From assembly GCF_003002875.1 (NCBI RefSeq), contig NZ_PVTH01000004.1, positions 419,986 to 483,985 on the forward strand: a DNA stretch of 64,000 nucleotides, given 5' to 3'. Source of the stretch: Arcticibacter pallidicorallinus. Lineage in GTDB: Bacteria; Bacteroidota; Bacteroidia; Sphingobacteriales; Sphingobacteriaceae. Each line of letters begins with the position of its first letter. Within the stretch, counting starts at the first letter, position 1. Under the pieces are notes generated by a model. It saw nothing but the letters and a program-made list of their open reading frames with translations. It was not told the DNA's origin and searched no databases. Below are positions 55,007 to 63,176 of the stretch, piece by piece. The translations under genes were made by a program, and so were the position numbers.

Positions 55007-56297
55007 TCTATTTAAAATACCATACAAGCAGCCAGGAGCTACGCGTTTCGCGATAGTCCTGGCTGTTTTATTTTACTTCGCTTTTCCGGCATCGGCGCAG
55101 GAGGAAGTATTTGTTGACCGTGTGTTCCATTCGGCGATCCGTTCCGTTGAGTTTCATAATGCGGCTAAGGAGCAGTCGCTGCCCCTTATCACTTTGAATT
55201 CATCGGATGAGCTATCCTTGCGGTTCGATGACCTGAGGCAGGGAGGCCGCTCCTACGCTTATACGATTGAACACTGTGATATGAACTGGAAAAGCAGCGG
55301 GCTCTCTCCTATTGATTATCTGGAGGGATTTACGGAAGACAGGATAAACGACTATACGGTATCTCTGAACACCATGCAAGGATACATGCATTACAGCTTA
55401 TCGTTGCCTAACCAGGTCATCAAGCCTAAGATTGATGGAAATTATGTACTGAAAGTCTACGAAGAAGGATATCCGGAGAGGATTATGCTGACGCGTCGAT
55501 TCTACGTCATGAACCCCTCGGTCGTCATTAAACCAGAGGTTATTGCTTCCTCCCAGATAGCCAGAAGGAAAAGCAATCAGAAGATTAACATCACCGTCGA
55601 GCATCCGCAGCTGGCCATTCAGAATCCTTATACCGATGTCAGGCTGGTAGTCAGGCAGAATAGTCGCCCGGATGTTGAGCAGATGGTCGATCGTCCGAAT
55701 CAGATAAGGGCCGGTGTGTTGGTTTACAATGACCTCCGTACGCTGGAATTTAGTGGCTCAAACGAGTTTAGAAAGTTCGATATCCGGACGCTGCGGTTGC
55801 AAAGTGAACGGGTTGAGCGGATTTACAAAGATTCGGTTAATACCGTTCAGCTGCTGCCGGACCAGCCTTATACGGCGTCCAATTATTCCTATTCTTTTGA
55901 TGAGAACGGGGATTTCTTTATCAGGAATCAAGATGGTCGTGAACCGGCAACCGACGGCGACTACGCCTATGTGACGTTCACGCTGGAAGGAGTCCCGCCA
56001 TCAGGATCGGGCAGTGTATATGTTGTAGGGAAATTTAACGACTACCGGCTGAGCTCAGATAATAAGCTCGTTTACGATGCAGAGCGCTCTCGCTATTACG
56101 GCTCTATGTATCTAAAGCAAGGATTGTACGACTATCAATATGTTTGGGCAGAGTCAGATGACCCTAAAAAAACGGATCATACCTTATTCGAAGGCTCATT
56201 CTTTGAAACAAAAAACAAATATCAGGCATTCTTATACTATCGGCATCCGGGATCCCGATGGGATCAGTTGATCGGTTTCCAAGAATTCAACAATTAA
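54999..56297 (+). CDS. Type IX secretion system plug-domain protein (DUF5103)
   Basis: I place the start at TTG 54999, which gives MNNLFKIPYKQPGATR and a signal peptide (cut near ASAQ) within the 8-nt overlap with the ABC-F gene; the longer frame start at 54828 is not plausible. The protein of 432 residues has the DUF5103 features: RVFHSAIRSVEFHN, LRFDDLRQGGRSYAYTIEHC and SPIDYLEGF, with a C-terminal YVVGKFNDYRLSSDNKL. Proteins of this family plug the SprA translocon of the T9SS outer-membrane complex. The presence of T9SS cargo or other core genes cannot be checked here. Confidence 0.88.
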   Translation: MNNLFKIPYKQPGATRFAIVLAVLFYFAFPASAQEEVFVDRVFHSAIRSVEFHNAAKEQSLPLITLNSSDELSLRFDDLRQGGRSYAYTIEHCDMNWKSSGLSPIDYLEGFTEDRINDYTVSLNTMQGYMHYSLSLPNQVIKPKIDGNYVLKVYEEGYPERIMLTRRFYVMNPSVVIKPEVIASSQIARRKSNQKINITVEHPQLAIQNPYTDVRLVVRQNSRPDVEQMVDRPNQIRAGVLVYNDLRTLEFSGSNEFRKFDIRTLRLQSERVERIYKDSVNTVQLLPDQPYTASNYSYSFDENGDFFIRNQDGREPATDGDYAYVTFTLEGVPPSGSGSVYVVGKFNDYRLSSDNKLVYDAERSRYYGSMYLKQGLYDYQYVWAESDDPKKTDHTLFEGSFFETKNKYQAFLYYRHPGSRWDQLIGFQEFNN

Positions 56298-56309
56298 TTT
56301 ACATACTAT

Positions 56310-56834
56310 ATGACAGTTACCTCCAAGCCAGCAAGCCATTCCTTTACAATCATGAATGAGCTTGTTTTTCCAAATGATACCAATCCGCTTCATAACTTGA
56401 TGGGGGGACGATTACTTCATTTGATGGACATTGCTGCGGCTATCTCGGCTCAGAAGCATTCCAATCATATTGTAGTGACGGCCTCTGTGGATAACGTGTC
56501 TTTCAAGCATCCGGTTAAGCTTGGGGATGTGATCACGATTCATGCGAAAGTCACCCGTGCTTTCAGCACCTCTATGGAGATCAGACTAGAGGTATTCTCA
56601 GAAAACATCCAGCCAAACAGCAGGATCAAGAGTAACGAAGCCTACTATACGTTTGTAGCGTTAGACGATAATGGCAATCCGGCACGCGTTCCGGAGCTTA
56701 TTCCCGAAACCGACGAAGAAAAGCAGCTATATGAAACAGCCTTGTCACGGAGGGAGCTTCGTTTGATCCTTGCCAATAAGATGAGGCCGGAGAACGCCAC
56801 GCAGTTGAAGGCACTGTTCTTCCCTGAAGCGTAG
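56310..56834 (+). CDS. Acyl-CoA thioesterase, hotdog fold (YciA/BACH type)
   Basis: The protein has 174 residues. MNELVFPNDTNPLHNLMGG, with the catalytic Asn/Asp region, is followed by LLHLMDIAAAISAQKHS and the segment VVTASVDNVSFKHPVKLGD. These are the hallmarks of the acyl-CoA hydrolase hotdog family. The start in use is MTVTSKPASHSFTIMNELVF. It hydrolyses acyl-CoA thioesters; the preferred chain length is unknown. It lies 12 nt after the T9SS plug gene. Confidence 0.88.
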   Translation: MTVTSKPASHSFTIMNELVFPNDTNPLHNLMGGRLLHLMDIAAAISAQKHSNHIVVTASVDNVSFKHPVKLGDVITIHAKVTRAFSTSMEIRLEVFSENIQPNSRIKSNEAYYTFVALDDNGNPARVPELIPETDEEKQLYETALSRRELRLILANKMRPENATQLKALFFPEA

Positions 56835-56844
56835 GGGCTCTGCC

Positions 56845-57255
56845 CTACTCTTCGTTCGCCAATTCGAGGATACGGTCGAACTCTTCCTGCTTCATACCCA
56901 TTACCGACAATCTTCCTTGTTTAACAAGACCTATGTTCTCCAGGCGAGGATCTTTTTTGATCTGCTCCAGAGTGACCGTCTTTTTAAGCGTCTCTACCGG
57001 TGAAAGGTCGACTACGACCCAGTTGGTATCGTCGGTCGTTGGATCCTGATAAAACTCTTTGACCACTTTGGCTATACCGACGACTTCTTTACCCTCGTTG
57101 CTGTGGTAGAAAAGCACCAGATCGCCCTCTTTCATGGCTTTCATGTTGTTGCGCGCCTGGTAGTTGCGTACACCGTCCCAGAATGTGCGGCCATCCTGAT
57201 TGAATTTATCCCAGCTGTATTTAAAAGGTTCGGATTTGACTAACCAATAGTTCAT
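56845..57255 (-). CDS. EVE (PUA-like) domain protein, intact copy
   Basis: The protein has 136 residues. MNYWLVKSEPFKYSWDKF, TFWDGVRNYQARNNMKAMK, GDLVLFYHSN and VGIAKVVKEFY follow the EVE/PUA fold that in some proteins reads modified bases. Its stop lies 10 nt from that of the thioesterase gene (convergent). Codons 20-64 (bases 57061-57196) are duplicated at 63770-63905. The gene reads through intact to its own start at 57255, so one end of the repeat is an uninterrupted gene. Confidence 0.92.
   Translation of the reverse strand: MNYWLVKSEPFKYSWDKFNQDGRTFWDGVRNYQARNNMKAMKEGDLVLFYHSNEGKEVVGIAKVVKEFYQDPTTDDTNWVVVDLSPVETLKKTVTLEQIKKDPRLENIGLVKQGRLSVMGMKQEEFDRILELANEE
57061..57196 (-). repeat. 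Direct repeat, copy 1, within the intact EVE gene
   Basis: This 136-bp stretch is repeated at 63770-63905 with 130/136 identity, of which the last 69 bp (57128-57196) are perfect. The six mismatches are all synonymous. It marks the left boundary of the island. Confidence 0.9.
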
Positions 57256-57310
57256 GAATTTTGTGTGTTTAGAGTGAGTAGAGAGTGTTTTTGTCTATCA
57301 TTTTTAGACC

Positions 57311-57334
57311 CGGCGACAAAAGAGCCGACAAAAC
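57311..57334 (+). repeat. Tandem 12-bp repeat at the left end of the island
   Basis: CGGCGACAAAAG and AGCCGACAAAAC lie head to tail. The second unit is identical to the one at 63745-63756. They could be arm-type recombinase sites. They also lie in the upstream region of the EVE gene and just before the integrase start. Confidence 0.6.
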
Positions 57335-57341
57335 ACATTTT

Positions 57342-57995
57342 ATGAAAAGTACAAAGCGCTCCCAGCTTATTCACATTTGGGAAACGTATGAGTTCTATTT
57401 GAACATTCCACAAAGCTTTAAAGGAGGTAATAAACCTTTCGTCTTCTTTTATCATTTGAACGACAAAACTAACAAATCTGAGAGGATTCGTAAATATGTC
57501 AAGAAGAATGACAGAGATTTGAAGAAAGTAAAGGAGGATGCTAAAAAATTGGTTATCGACATTGTTGAGCGATTAAAAACTGGTTGGAATCCATTAACGG
57601 ATGATATCGACCAACCTAAGTTGAACCTAACTTCAACCATTGATGATTGCATCAACTACTGGATTGGGAAACGAGAGGAAGCAAATGAAAGAAACAGCAT
57701 TGGCCCACGTGCATTGAAGAATAATAAGATTTTAATGATGCACTTCAGATGCTATCTTGAGGCAACTTCCAATTTTTTTATTAGACCATCGTTGATCACT
57801 AATGTTCTCATAAAAGATTTTCTAGATACGAAGACTTTTGAAAGAAACTGGGGCAAAGTGACCTACAATACGTACTTGGTAGATCTGAAGACGTTCTTCA
57901 ATTATCTAAAAGATATACGCGTCCTATCTTCCAACCCCTGTGAGAGAGTCGCTAAAAAGAATACCCCAAACGAAGGGGCATTCCGTCAATGCTAA
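57342..57995 (+). CDS. Tyrosine recombinase N-terminal part, truncated
   Basis: From ATG 57342 the protein has 217 residues; a GTG-initiated longer form begins at 57285. FFYHLNDKTNKSERIRKYVKK and RLKTGWNPLTDD lead into a SAM-like core-binding domain (TIDDCINYWIGKREEAN; TYLVDLKTFFNYLKD), ending in NPCERVAKKNTPNEGAF. This is the usual point where the catalytic domain begins, but the frame stops and no R-H-R-Y domain is visible downstream. It resembles phage-integrase SAM-like domains of Bacteroidota elements. It should be non-functional as a recombinase. It may still bind its arm sites. Confidence 0.8.
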   Translation: MKSTKRSQLIHIWETYEFYLNIPQSFKGGNKPFVFFYHLNDKTNKSERIRKYVKKNDRDLKKVKEDAKKLVIDIVERLKTGWNPLTDDIDQPKLNLTSTIDDCINYWIGKREEANERNSIGPRALKNNKILMMHFRCYLEATSNFFIRPSLITNVLIKDFLDTKTFERNWGKVTYNTYLVDLKTFFNYLKDIRVLSSNPCERVAKKNTPNEGAFRQC

Positions 57996-58166
57996 GAAGG
58001 CTATTAGCGGCTTCGAACCGAAAATAAAAATTGACCTCAGCGCACTTTAGGCTGATATCAAACAATCAACACCCACTACTTTCTTGCTATACGGTCAATT
58101 GTGACATCCAAAAAACACCCACTCGTCAACCTAGAAGCTTCCTCAATAGATCTATCTCCATTCGAA

Positions 58167-58388
58167 CTATGTGAATATGAGGATGAGGGTAACAATCAAA
58201 AACGGAAACAGTCGTAGAAAGAACATAAGGTACCACGCTGTTCTATGAGCGAAGTTAAAAGTTTGACCCAATCCAAACCGCTTCTCGATATATAGAGAGG
58301 GATCATCTGGGTTGTAGTATATCAATCCCCATTTCCAGTGCTTGCTATTCCCCTTCCGCTTGTTGTCCATATCCTTGAAGTTAACCAA
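58167..58388 (-). CDS. DUF5808-domain small membrane protein
   Basis: The protein has 73 residues. HWKWGLIYYNPDDPSLYIEK and RFGLGQTFNFAHRTAW are the DUF5808 signature, and the last 20 residues form one membrane span. Members often accompany sensory or transport genes, but the function is unknown. It stands alone in the island, opposite in strand to the integrase. Confidence 0.75.
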   Translation of the reverse strand: MVNFKDMDNKRKGNSKHWKWGLIYYNPDDPSLYIEKRFGLGQTFNFAHRTAWYLMFFLRLFPFLIVTLILIFT

Positions 58389-58804
58389 TTACCAGAAACA
58401 ACCGTTCTATTTTCCTTTCCTTTTAAATATAAGCTCACACATCAAAACCTTCGTCCCATTTGTAGCATTTCAATTGCAACATAAATTCACAAAACACGTA
58501 CAATCCTACCCTTTCTCCTTATTCGCCGCCTTTGAATTGTAAAAGTCTCTTAACTTTCACGAATAAAGATGAAGGTAAAAACGAGCGATATATATGATTA
58601 ATTAATTAATATAAGCGTTAGCTATAAGTTCTTGTTAGAAAGAAAATTTAGGAAATTTCTCCGGCGATAAGCGTAGGGCGTGACTCTATCTGTTTGTGCA
58701 GGGTTCTCCTAGGTACCTCTCCCTTTCAGATAATAGTTACTGTCCTGCGCTTATTGTATTTATAGACCTGCCATGAAGGGACTCTCTGGCAAAAACAGAA
58801 AATT
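58389..58804. other. 416-bp AT-rich stretch without a recognisable gene
   Basis: Only short overlapping open frames occur. An ATTAATTAATTAATATAA run is at about 58596-58613. A promoter for the operon at 58805 may be included, but no consensus box is clear. Confidence 0.5.
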
Positions 58805-59176
58805 ATGCCCTATAGTAAATTGCACAAAGAAAACATTGAAACGGCCATCACAAACTTAAATGAGGCCTTTAAAAAGATGTTCCAGCAAGGAACACCCTCA
58901 AAGTATTTAATCCAAAGCCTTAGAAGTGACTGCCTTTCAATAACTGACAATATGAACGCAGCTTGTAGTTATCCCTATTCAGAAGACTCCTTAGAAAAAC
59001 TTATTGTAGAACCATTTACACTTGAGGGGCTAAAACCTTTACCTCTAATTGCAGCGATAGGTTACTGCTTTAATGAACTGATGATAATTGAGAAACGTGA
59101 CAATATTGAAATTTTCAAAGATCGCCACTACCGAAATAACGCTCTAGAAATAGTAAACGCAATTGAACGTGGCTGA
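58805..59176 (+). CDS. Hypothetical protein, first gene of a three-gene operon
   Basis: The protein has 123 residues and is predicted to be helical and soluble (NIETAITNLNEAFKKMFQQG; LIAAIGYCFNELMIIEKRDN). It shows no known motif. Its TGA overlaps the start of the next small gene (TGATG). Together with the third gene it forms a compact operon unlike neighbouring housekeeping genes. I do not recognise it. Confidence 0.65.
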   Translation: MPYSKLHKENIETAITNLNEAFKKMFQQGTPSKYLIQSLRSDCLSITDNMNAACSYPYSEDSLEKLIVEPFTLEGLKPLPLIAAIGYCFNELMIIEKRDNIEIFKDRHYRNNALEIVNAIERG

Positions 59177-59325
59177 TGATCAAATTTGTCCTATTCCTAT
59201 TATTTGTAGCCTCCCTAAGCTTTCTAATTCACTGCTGGAAACAGCGACATAATGATGGCAGTATCTCGTTTATTGGATCAGCGATCCTGTCTGTTCTATT
59301 GTTTACTTTATTAATCTCCATTTAA
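59176..59325 (+). CDS. 49-residue two-span membrane protein
   Basis: The sequence opens MIKFVLFLLFVASLSFLI, a first membrane segment. HCWKQRHNDGS is a short loop, and the rest (FIGSAILSVLLFTLLIS) is a second span. It overlaps the upstream stop by one base and ends 9 nt before the third gene, so it is surely translated with them. This hairpin design is seen in small toxins and holin-like proteins, but that is only an analogy. Confidence 0.6.
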   Translation: MIKFVLFLLFVASLSFLIHCWKQRHNDGSISFIGSAILSVLLFTLLISI

Positions 59326-59334
59326 ATTCTTATC

Positions 59335-59694
59335 ATGTACACATTCACTTATTACTACGACCGATACGAAAGCTATTTTGTGAAGAAAAATGGCATCACG
59401 AAATTTCAAAAGATTGAAGAAAAAATTCATTCTTCCCAAAGTCTAGCCAAGCTACATGACGCATCCATCAAAAACAATGAAGCACCTACTCAGGCAGACT
59501 TTGGAGCAGTAATTAATCAAATAGGCTACTTTATATTTGCTGGAGGTGAGACAATTGCGATGGCTCAACTTATAGCAATAAAGGATTGGGATGAAAAAAT
59601 CAATAGTGTTTATGGCTTATGTAGCGAATCGGGGCTACTTCATAAAGCAGAATCAGTTTTAAATCGTTGGAAAATATCTGTAACTAACCTGTAA
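59335..59694 (+). CDS. Hypothetical protein, third gene of the operon
   Basis: The protein has 119 residues. MYTFTYYYDRYESYFVKKNG, then helical QSLAKLHDASIKNNEAPTQ and FGAVINQIGYFIFAGGETI. It has no signal peptide and no motif I can name. It may interact with the small membrane protein encoded before it. Confidence 0.65.
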   Translation: MYTFTYYYDRYESYFVKKNGITKFQKIEEKIHSSQSLAKLHDASIKNNEAPTQADFGAVINQIGYFIFAGGETIAMAQLIAIKDWDEKINSVYGLCSESGLLHKAESVLNRWKISVTNL

Positions 59695-59996
59695 AGGCTG
59701 GAGGTTATACAAGTAATATACAAGCCTATTATTTGCCTGTATTCCAACTCCAAGCCTCAGTTCGCGGCTTAGCGAGGGATAAGCTGACGTTTGGTCTTCC
59801 AGTTCCTTAAGCAAATGAGTCGTTTTCTTTAGAGCTGATATGTCTGATTCGCAACTTTTTTAATTTCACCGCAACACTTAGGTAGTATCAGTATCTTACT
59901 TTTAGAAGGTCAATTTTCTATTCGGATATCGTTAAAGTCCACTACCTAATAAACCCTAACCAGCTAGATTGGGACTATTTGGCTAAAGATAATTTT
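59695..59996. other. 302-bp spacer with repeat copy 1 before the FISUMP gene
   Basis: It holds the first 44-nt repeat (59755-59798) and no gene. Just upstream of the FISUMP start there is no clear promoter consensus. Confidence 0.5.
59755..59798. repeat. 44-nt repeat, copy 1
   Basis: It matches 60780-60823 at 42 of 44 positions. An inner stem GCTTA/TAAGC closes an 8-nt loop (GCGAGGGA), and outer CCTCA/TGACG nearly pair. The two copies are 1025 bp apart, in direct orientation, with one gene between them. Confidence 0.75.
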
Positions 59997-60677
59997 ATGA
60001 AACGTATTTTATTCCTGACACTATCAGCAGTGGTGCTTCTAACTGCATGTTCAAAAGACGAAGATGCAAAGAAAGACGATTCTGTAACTATCAACGGGGA
60101 TTCTTATCCTACGGCAAAAATAGGATCCCAAACCTGGACCACTGTAAATTACAACGGACCGGGCGGAACTAATTACAATAATGGAAACAACGATCCGAGC
60201 TTAGGCAAGCTATATTCGTTTGTGGATGCCAGAACTCTTTCAGGATTGCCTACAGGCTGGAGAGTTCCGACTGAGGTTGATGTCGCTAAACTAATAGAAC
60301 ACATCGGCTCTGAAACAGATGGTCGTGGAAAGAAGTTTCTTAATGAAGTGAACAGTAAGAAACTTACGGCCACATCCGGATGGGAACCCGCAGGCTTAAA
60401 CGGATCAAATTCTACCGGCCTAAATATACGACCTACAGGATACTATTTTAGCGCGACTACCGCAAACTTCGAATCAAAGGGAACAAATGGATCATTGTGG
60501 ACAATATCTAAAGATCAGCTTGGTCAAGCTTTGTTTTTGGAAGTATCATACAGTATGTGGGAGGAACCAAGTAACACAATTTCTCTCCGGGGATCATTAG
60601 TGGGTACGACATTGACTGGAGAAACAAACGACTCATTTGTAGAAAAGAGACCCATACGGTTCGTGAAAGACAATTAA
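59997..60677 (+). CDS. FISUMP-domain lipoprotein
   Basis: From ATG 59997 the protein has 226 residues with lipobox LLTAC. The FISUMP pattern is clear: KIGSQTWTTVNYNGPGG, GKLYSFVDARTLSGLPTGWRVPTEVDVAKL, GYYFSATTANFES and the final FVEKRPIRFVKDN. Such domains occur in many extracellular Bacteroidota and Fibrobacter proteins, often as paralogous sets. The function is unknown. It sits alone between two direct 44-nt repeats, like a cassette. Confidence 0.78.
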   Translation: MKRILFLTLSAVVLLTACSKDEDAKKDDSVTINGDSYPTAKIGSQTWTTVNYNGPGGTNYNNGNNDPSLGKLYSFVDARTLSGLPTGWRVPTEVDVAKLIEHIGSETDGRGKKFLNEVNSKKLTATSGWEPAGLNGSNSTGLNIRPTGYYFSATTANFESKGTNGSLWTISKDQLGQALFLEVSYSMWEEPSNTISLRGSLVGTTLTGETNDSFVEKRPIRFVKDN

Positions 60678-60779
60678 AACACTTATCAAACGAAGGTGCT
60701 ATAAGCGTCTCTTGTTTAATAACGTGGAGCCTACATGTGCCTGAATTAACAATGTAATCATCCCTAATCTCAGACTTAC

Positions 60780-60823
60780 CCTCAATTCGCGGCTTAGCGA
60801 GGGATAAGCTGAGGTTTGGTCTT
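60780..60823. repeat. 44-nt repeat, copy 2
   Basis: This copy has a better stem than copy 1: CCTCA pairs with TGAGG outside GCTTA/TAAGC, with a 7-nt bulge on one side. Just after it, TGGTCT and AGACCA form a second short stem. Confidence 0.75.
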
Positions 60824-60855
60824 TAATTTTCTGCTAGACCAGAAGGGGCTGCTTT

Positions 60856-60990
60856 CTAATAAGTTTCTGCCCCATCTCTCCTATCGCACAACCCAAGACA
60901 GGAAATATGGCATTCCGAATTCCTAAGCTCTGCATAAAGATCGCCAGATATCATTCCGTTTATCAGTTCTTCGAACACATTAAACTCCAT
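60856..60990 (-). CDS. Possible 44-residue protein or gene remnant
   Basis: ATG 60990 to TAG 60856 encodes MEFNVFEELINGMISGDLYA followed by a Cys-containing tail. The amphipathic opening looks protein-like, but there is no ribosome-binding site or partner gene, and the frame is closed just upstream. A decayed fragment is equally likely. Confidence 0.25.
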   Translation of the reverse strand: MEFNVFEELINGMISGDLYAELRNSECHISCLGLCDRRDGAETY

Positions 60991-61571
60991 TTGCGCCAAC
61001 CTGAATTTGAGTAGGACTTCTTTCCTTTAAATATAGACGCTTAAACGAAGTCCTTTTCAAAATTGCCCCACGCTAGCAATCTGTCATTCTTTATGCTTTG
61101 CGCAAAGTCATTCTCCATAAAAGCTTTCTCTGGATTTGAATCACTCGTTCCTCATTCATTCAAACCCAAGCGCTTTTCTTGTTAGGCTCACCTGCTGGTC
61201 GCTTCAGGCTGCGTAATAGTCACAGCTTTTCATAAGGCTATCGCACAGGCTCATCGTCAAAAGCAGCGCCAATTCCTTGTGTAAGACATACTTTGAAGCC
61301 GTACTGCGTACTCTCTCTTCAAAGACCTTTGCTCCATTCGCAGACGGTATCGCGATTGAGAATCTATTCGTTATATACGAATGCTGTCTTACTATCAAGA
61401 AATCATCTAATTACTTCGTATAAAGCTCGTCACTTAGCAAGAGACAATGTTAAGGAAATGGTATACCTTTAACATTTTAAATGGATAAACTCTAAGAGAA
61501 GCTCTCAAAACCTAATACCTTAATAACTAAATTGCTAGCTTCCGACTTTTAAACCTCATCAGCCCTTGACT

Positions 61572-62564
61572 ATGGACAAATTCCAGATTCTTAAAATTAC
61601 AACGATCACACTAACAGCATTCTTTTTCACATCATGTAAAAACGAACTTAATGTTAGCATATCCAAACCACTACCGGTACAAGTGATAACAAATGAGGCT
61701 AAAAAAGACACTTTGATGTTGAAAACATATCAGAAGGTAAGATTTTTAGTGGACAGTGTTTATCAACCGTCAAAAGACCTTTCTGAATATTCCGATCTGA
61801 CATATTCACGGTTCTATGATTTGGAAAAAGGCCTCAAAGCTGAGAGAGAAAGGTTAAAAAACGATCCTTCAATTATCCAGTCTTGGAACAAAAAATATAA
61901 AAGATATTTAACAAAGTTCACTCAGGATTCTATTCATTATACAAAATACATGACTGAAAATCACTATTCAAATTTCGTCGATTTCGAGCTATTGAAGATT
62001 TTTGAAAGGACGATTTGGGTTTCTAATAATACCTACGCCGAGGTCTTAATTAAGCCAAAGAATGGTAATGGGATAAGAAAGGTAGTAGGCTCCGTGTTAA
62101 TTATGCCTAAAAGCGAAGAAAATAACGAATCTGAAACACTGGATATCTACAAGTACCCACAGGCTTACATTTCATACAACGGATACACGAAAACAAATGT
62201 AAGGGATGATGCAATGGAAACAACATTTCCTGGAATAACTCCGTTGAGTTCGTTTTTGAATATCCCGATTAAGATCATAGCACAAAAGCACCTTATCAAA
62301 TTCGAAATTAACGAACTAGTGATTGATCACACATATGTTGATGTTAGCTTTGAAAAGGTCCCTGCAGAAATGAGCATGGTATTTAAATATAAAACCGAGC
62401 CTTTTGTAACATATTATATTCAAAAAACTATCAACGAGAAATACATATCCTTGACAAGGTATATAGACGATTTAGCTAAAGCGCAATTCGAAAAAGAGTT
62501 TCGTGCAGAATTAGACTTTTACATCCAGGGCTTTAAAAAATACGACGAAAGGCTCCCAGAGTAA
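61572..62564 (+). CDS. Hypothetical lipoprotein
   Basis: From ATG 61572 (an in-frame TTG at 61566 adds two residues) the protein has 330 residues. The segment FFFTSC predicts a lipoprotein. Beyond it, KTYQKVRFLVDSVYQPS and a long charged helix region, then a beta-rich part (EVLIKPKNGNG; VDVSFEKVPAEMSMVFKYK). No family is recognised. The following 130-residue gene lies 64 nt on, so co-transcription is possible. Confidence 0.7.
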   Translation: MDKFQILKITTITLTAFFFTSCKNELNVSISKPLPVQVITNEAKKDTLMLKTYQKVRFLVDSVYQPSKDLSEYSDLTYSRFYDLEKGLKAERERLKNDPSIIQSWNKKYKRYLTKFTQDSIHYTKYMTENHYSNFVDFELLKIFERTIWVSNNTYAEVLIKPKNGNGIRKVVGSVLIMPKSEENNESETLDIYKYPQAYISYNGYTKTNVRDDAMETTFPGITPLSSFLNIPIKIIAQKHLIKFEINELVIDHTYVDVSFEKVPAEMSMVFKYKTEPFVTYYIQKTINEKYISLTRYIDDLAKAQFEKEFRAELDFYIQGFKKYDERLPE

Positions 62565-62628
62565 AAAAAGTAGCTTCAAACTACTTTGCGGTGCCTCTGC
62601 TTATATATCACCTTTCAAACCAACCAAT

Positions 62629-63021
62629 ATGAAGAATTATCACGAGGAAATCACACTTATTAGCTACATCGGAATAAAAGGTCTCGTTGGGACGCAACAT
62701 TATCCGATAAATATCACTATAGAGCAACTTTCGTCCAAATATGATTATTTGTTAGGCAACTACAATTCAAAAGATAATAACGGGAATTGGAGCATATCCC
62801 TTTCTTACATAACAAATGGCCTAGTTAAGCAGCCAATATCTGTAAACGGTTGGGTTATTGATAAGATATACGGAACGAGCAACTTCGTTTTCAAAGGCAT
62901 TAGTTTCGTTATTAAAGATCCTGAGGGTAAAAATAATGAAGAGGCCAAAGTCATTACTAAGACCAAGAAAGGTACTTTTTTTCTATCTGCTTTAATAGTT
63001 ATAATGTTTTGGAATCGCTAA
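62629..63021 (+). CDS. Hypothetical protein with C-terminal hydrophobic tail
   Basis: The protein has 130 residues. MKNYHEEITLISYIGIKGLV then beta-rich stretches (NWSISLSYITNGLV; GWVIDKIYGTSN) and a C-terminal hydrophobic run (TFFLSALIVIMFW) that could anchor it. No motif is recognised. Confidence 0.55.
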   Translation: MKNYHEEITLISYIGIKGLVGTQHYPINITIEQLSSKYDYLLGNYNSKDNNGNWSISLSYITNGLVKQPISVNGWVIDKIYGTSNFVFKGISFVIKDPEGKNNEEAKVITKTKKGTFFLSALIVIMFWNR

Positions 63022-63176
63022 ATGTCGGACTGTCATTTTTTGGTATTTTATCTAAATATAAAAACTGGGAAGAATTTTTAGCTTCAGATGAAAAGGGCGA
63101 TTTTACAAAGAGTATTTAGTATTAAAATTGAAGCTCCCACCAAAACATTTTCCGATTACTGCTAAAAGTAATCAAC

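Larger units (their letters stand above)
60678..61571. other. Gene-poor stretch with repeat copy 2 and decayed coding fragments
   Basis: This 894-bp region holds the 44-nt repeat copy 2 (60780-60823). On the minus strand there are short open frames at 60856-60990 (44 codons, MEFNVFEELINGMISGDLY) and 61204-61398, interrupted by stops in between. These may be remains of one degraded gene or spurious; I cannot name either. Confidence 0.5.
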
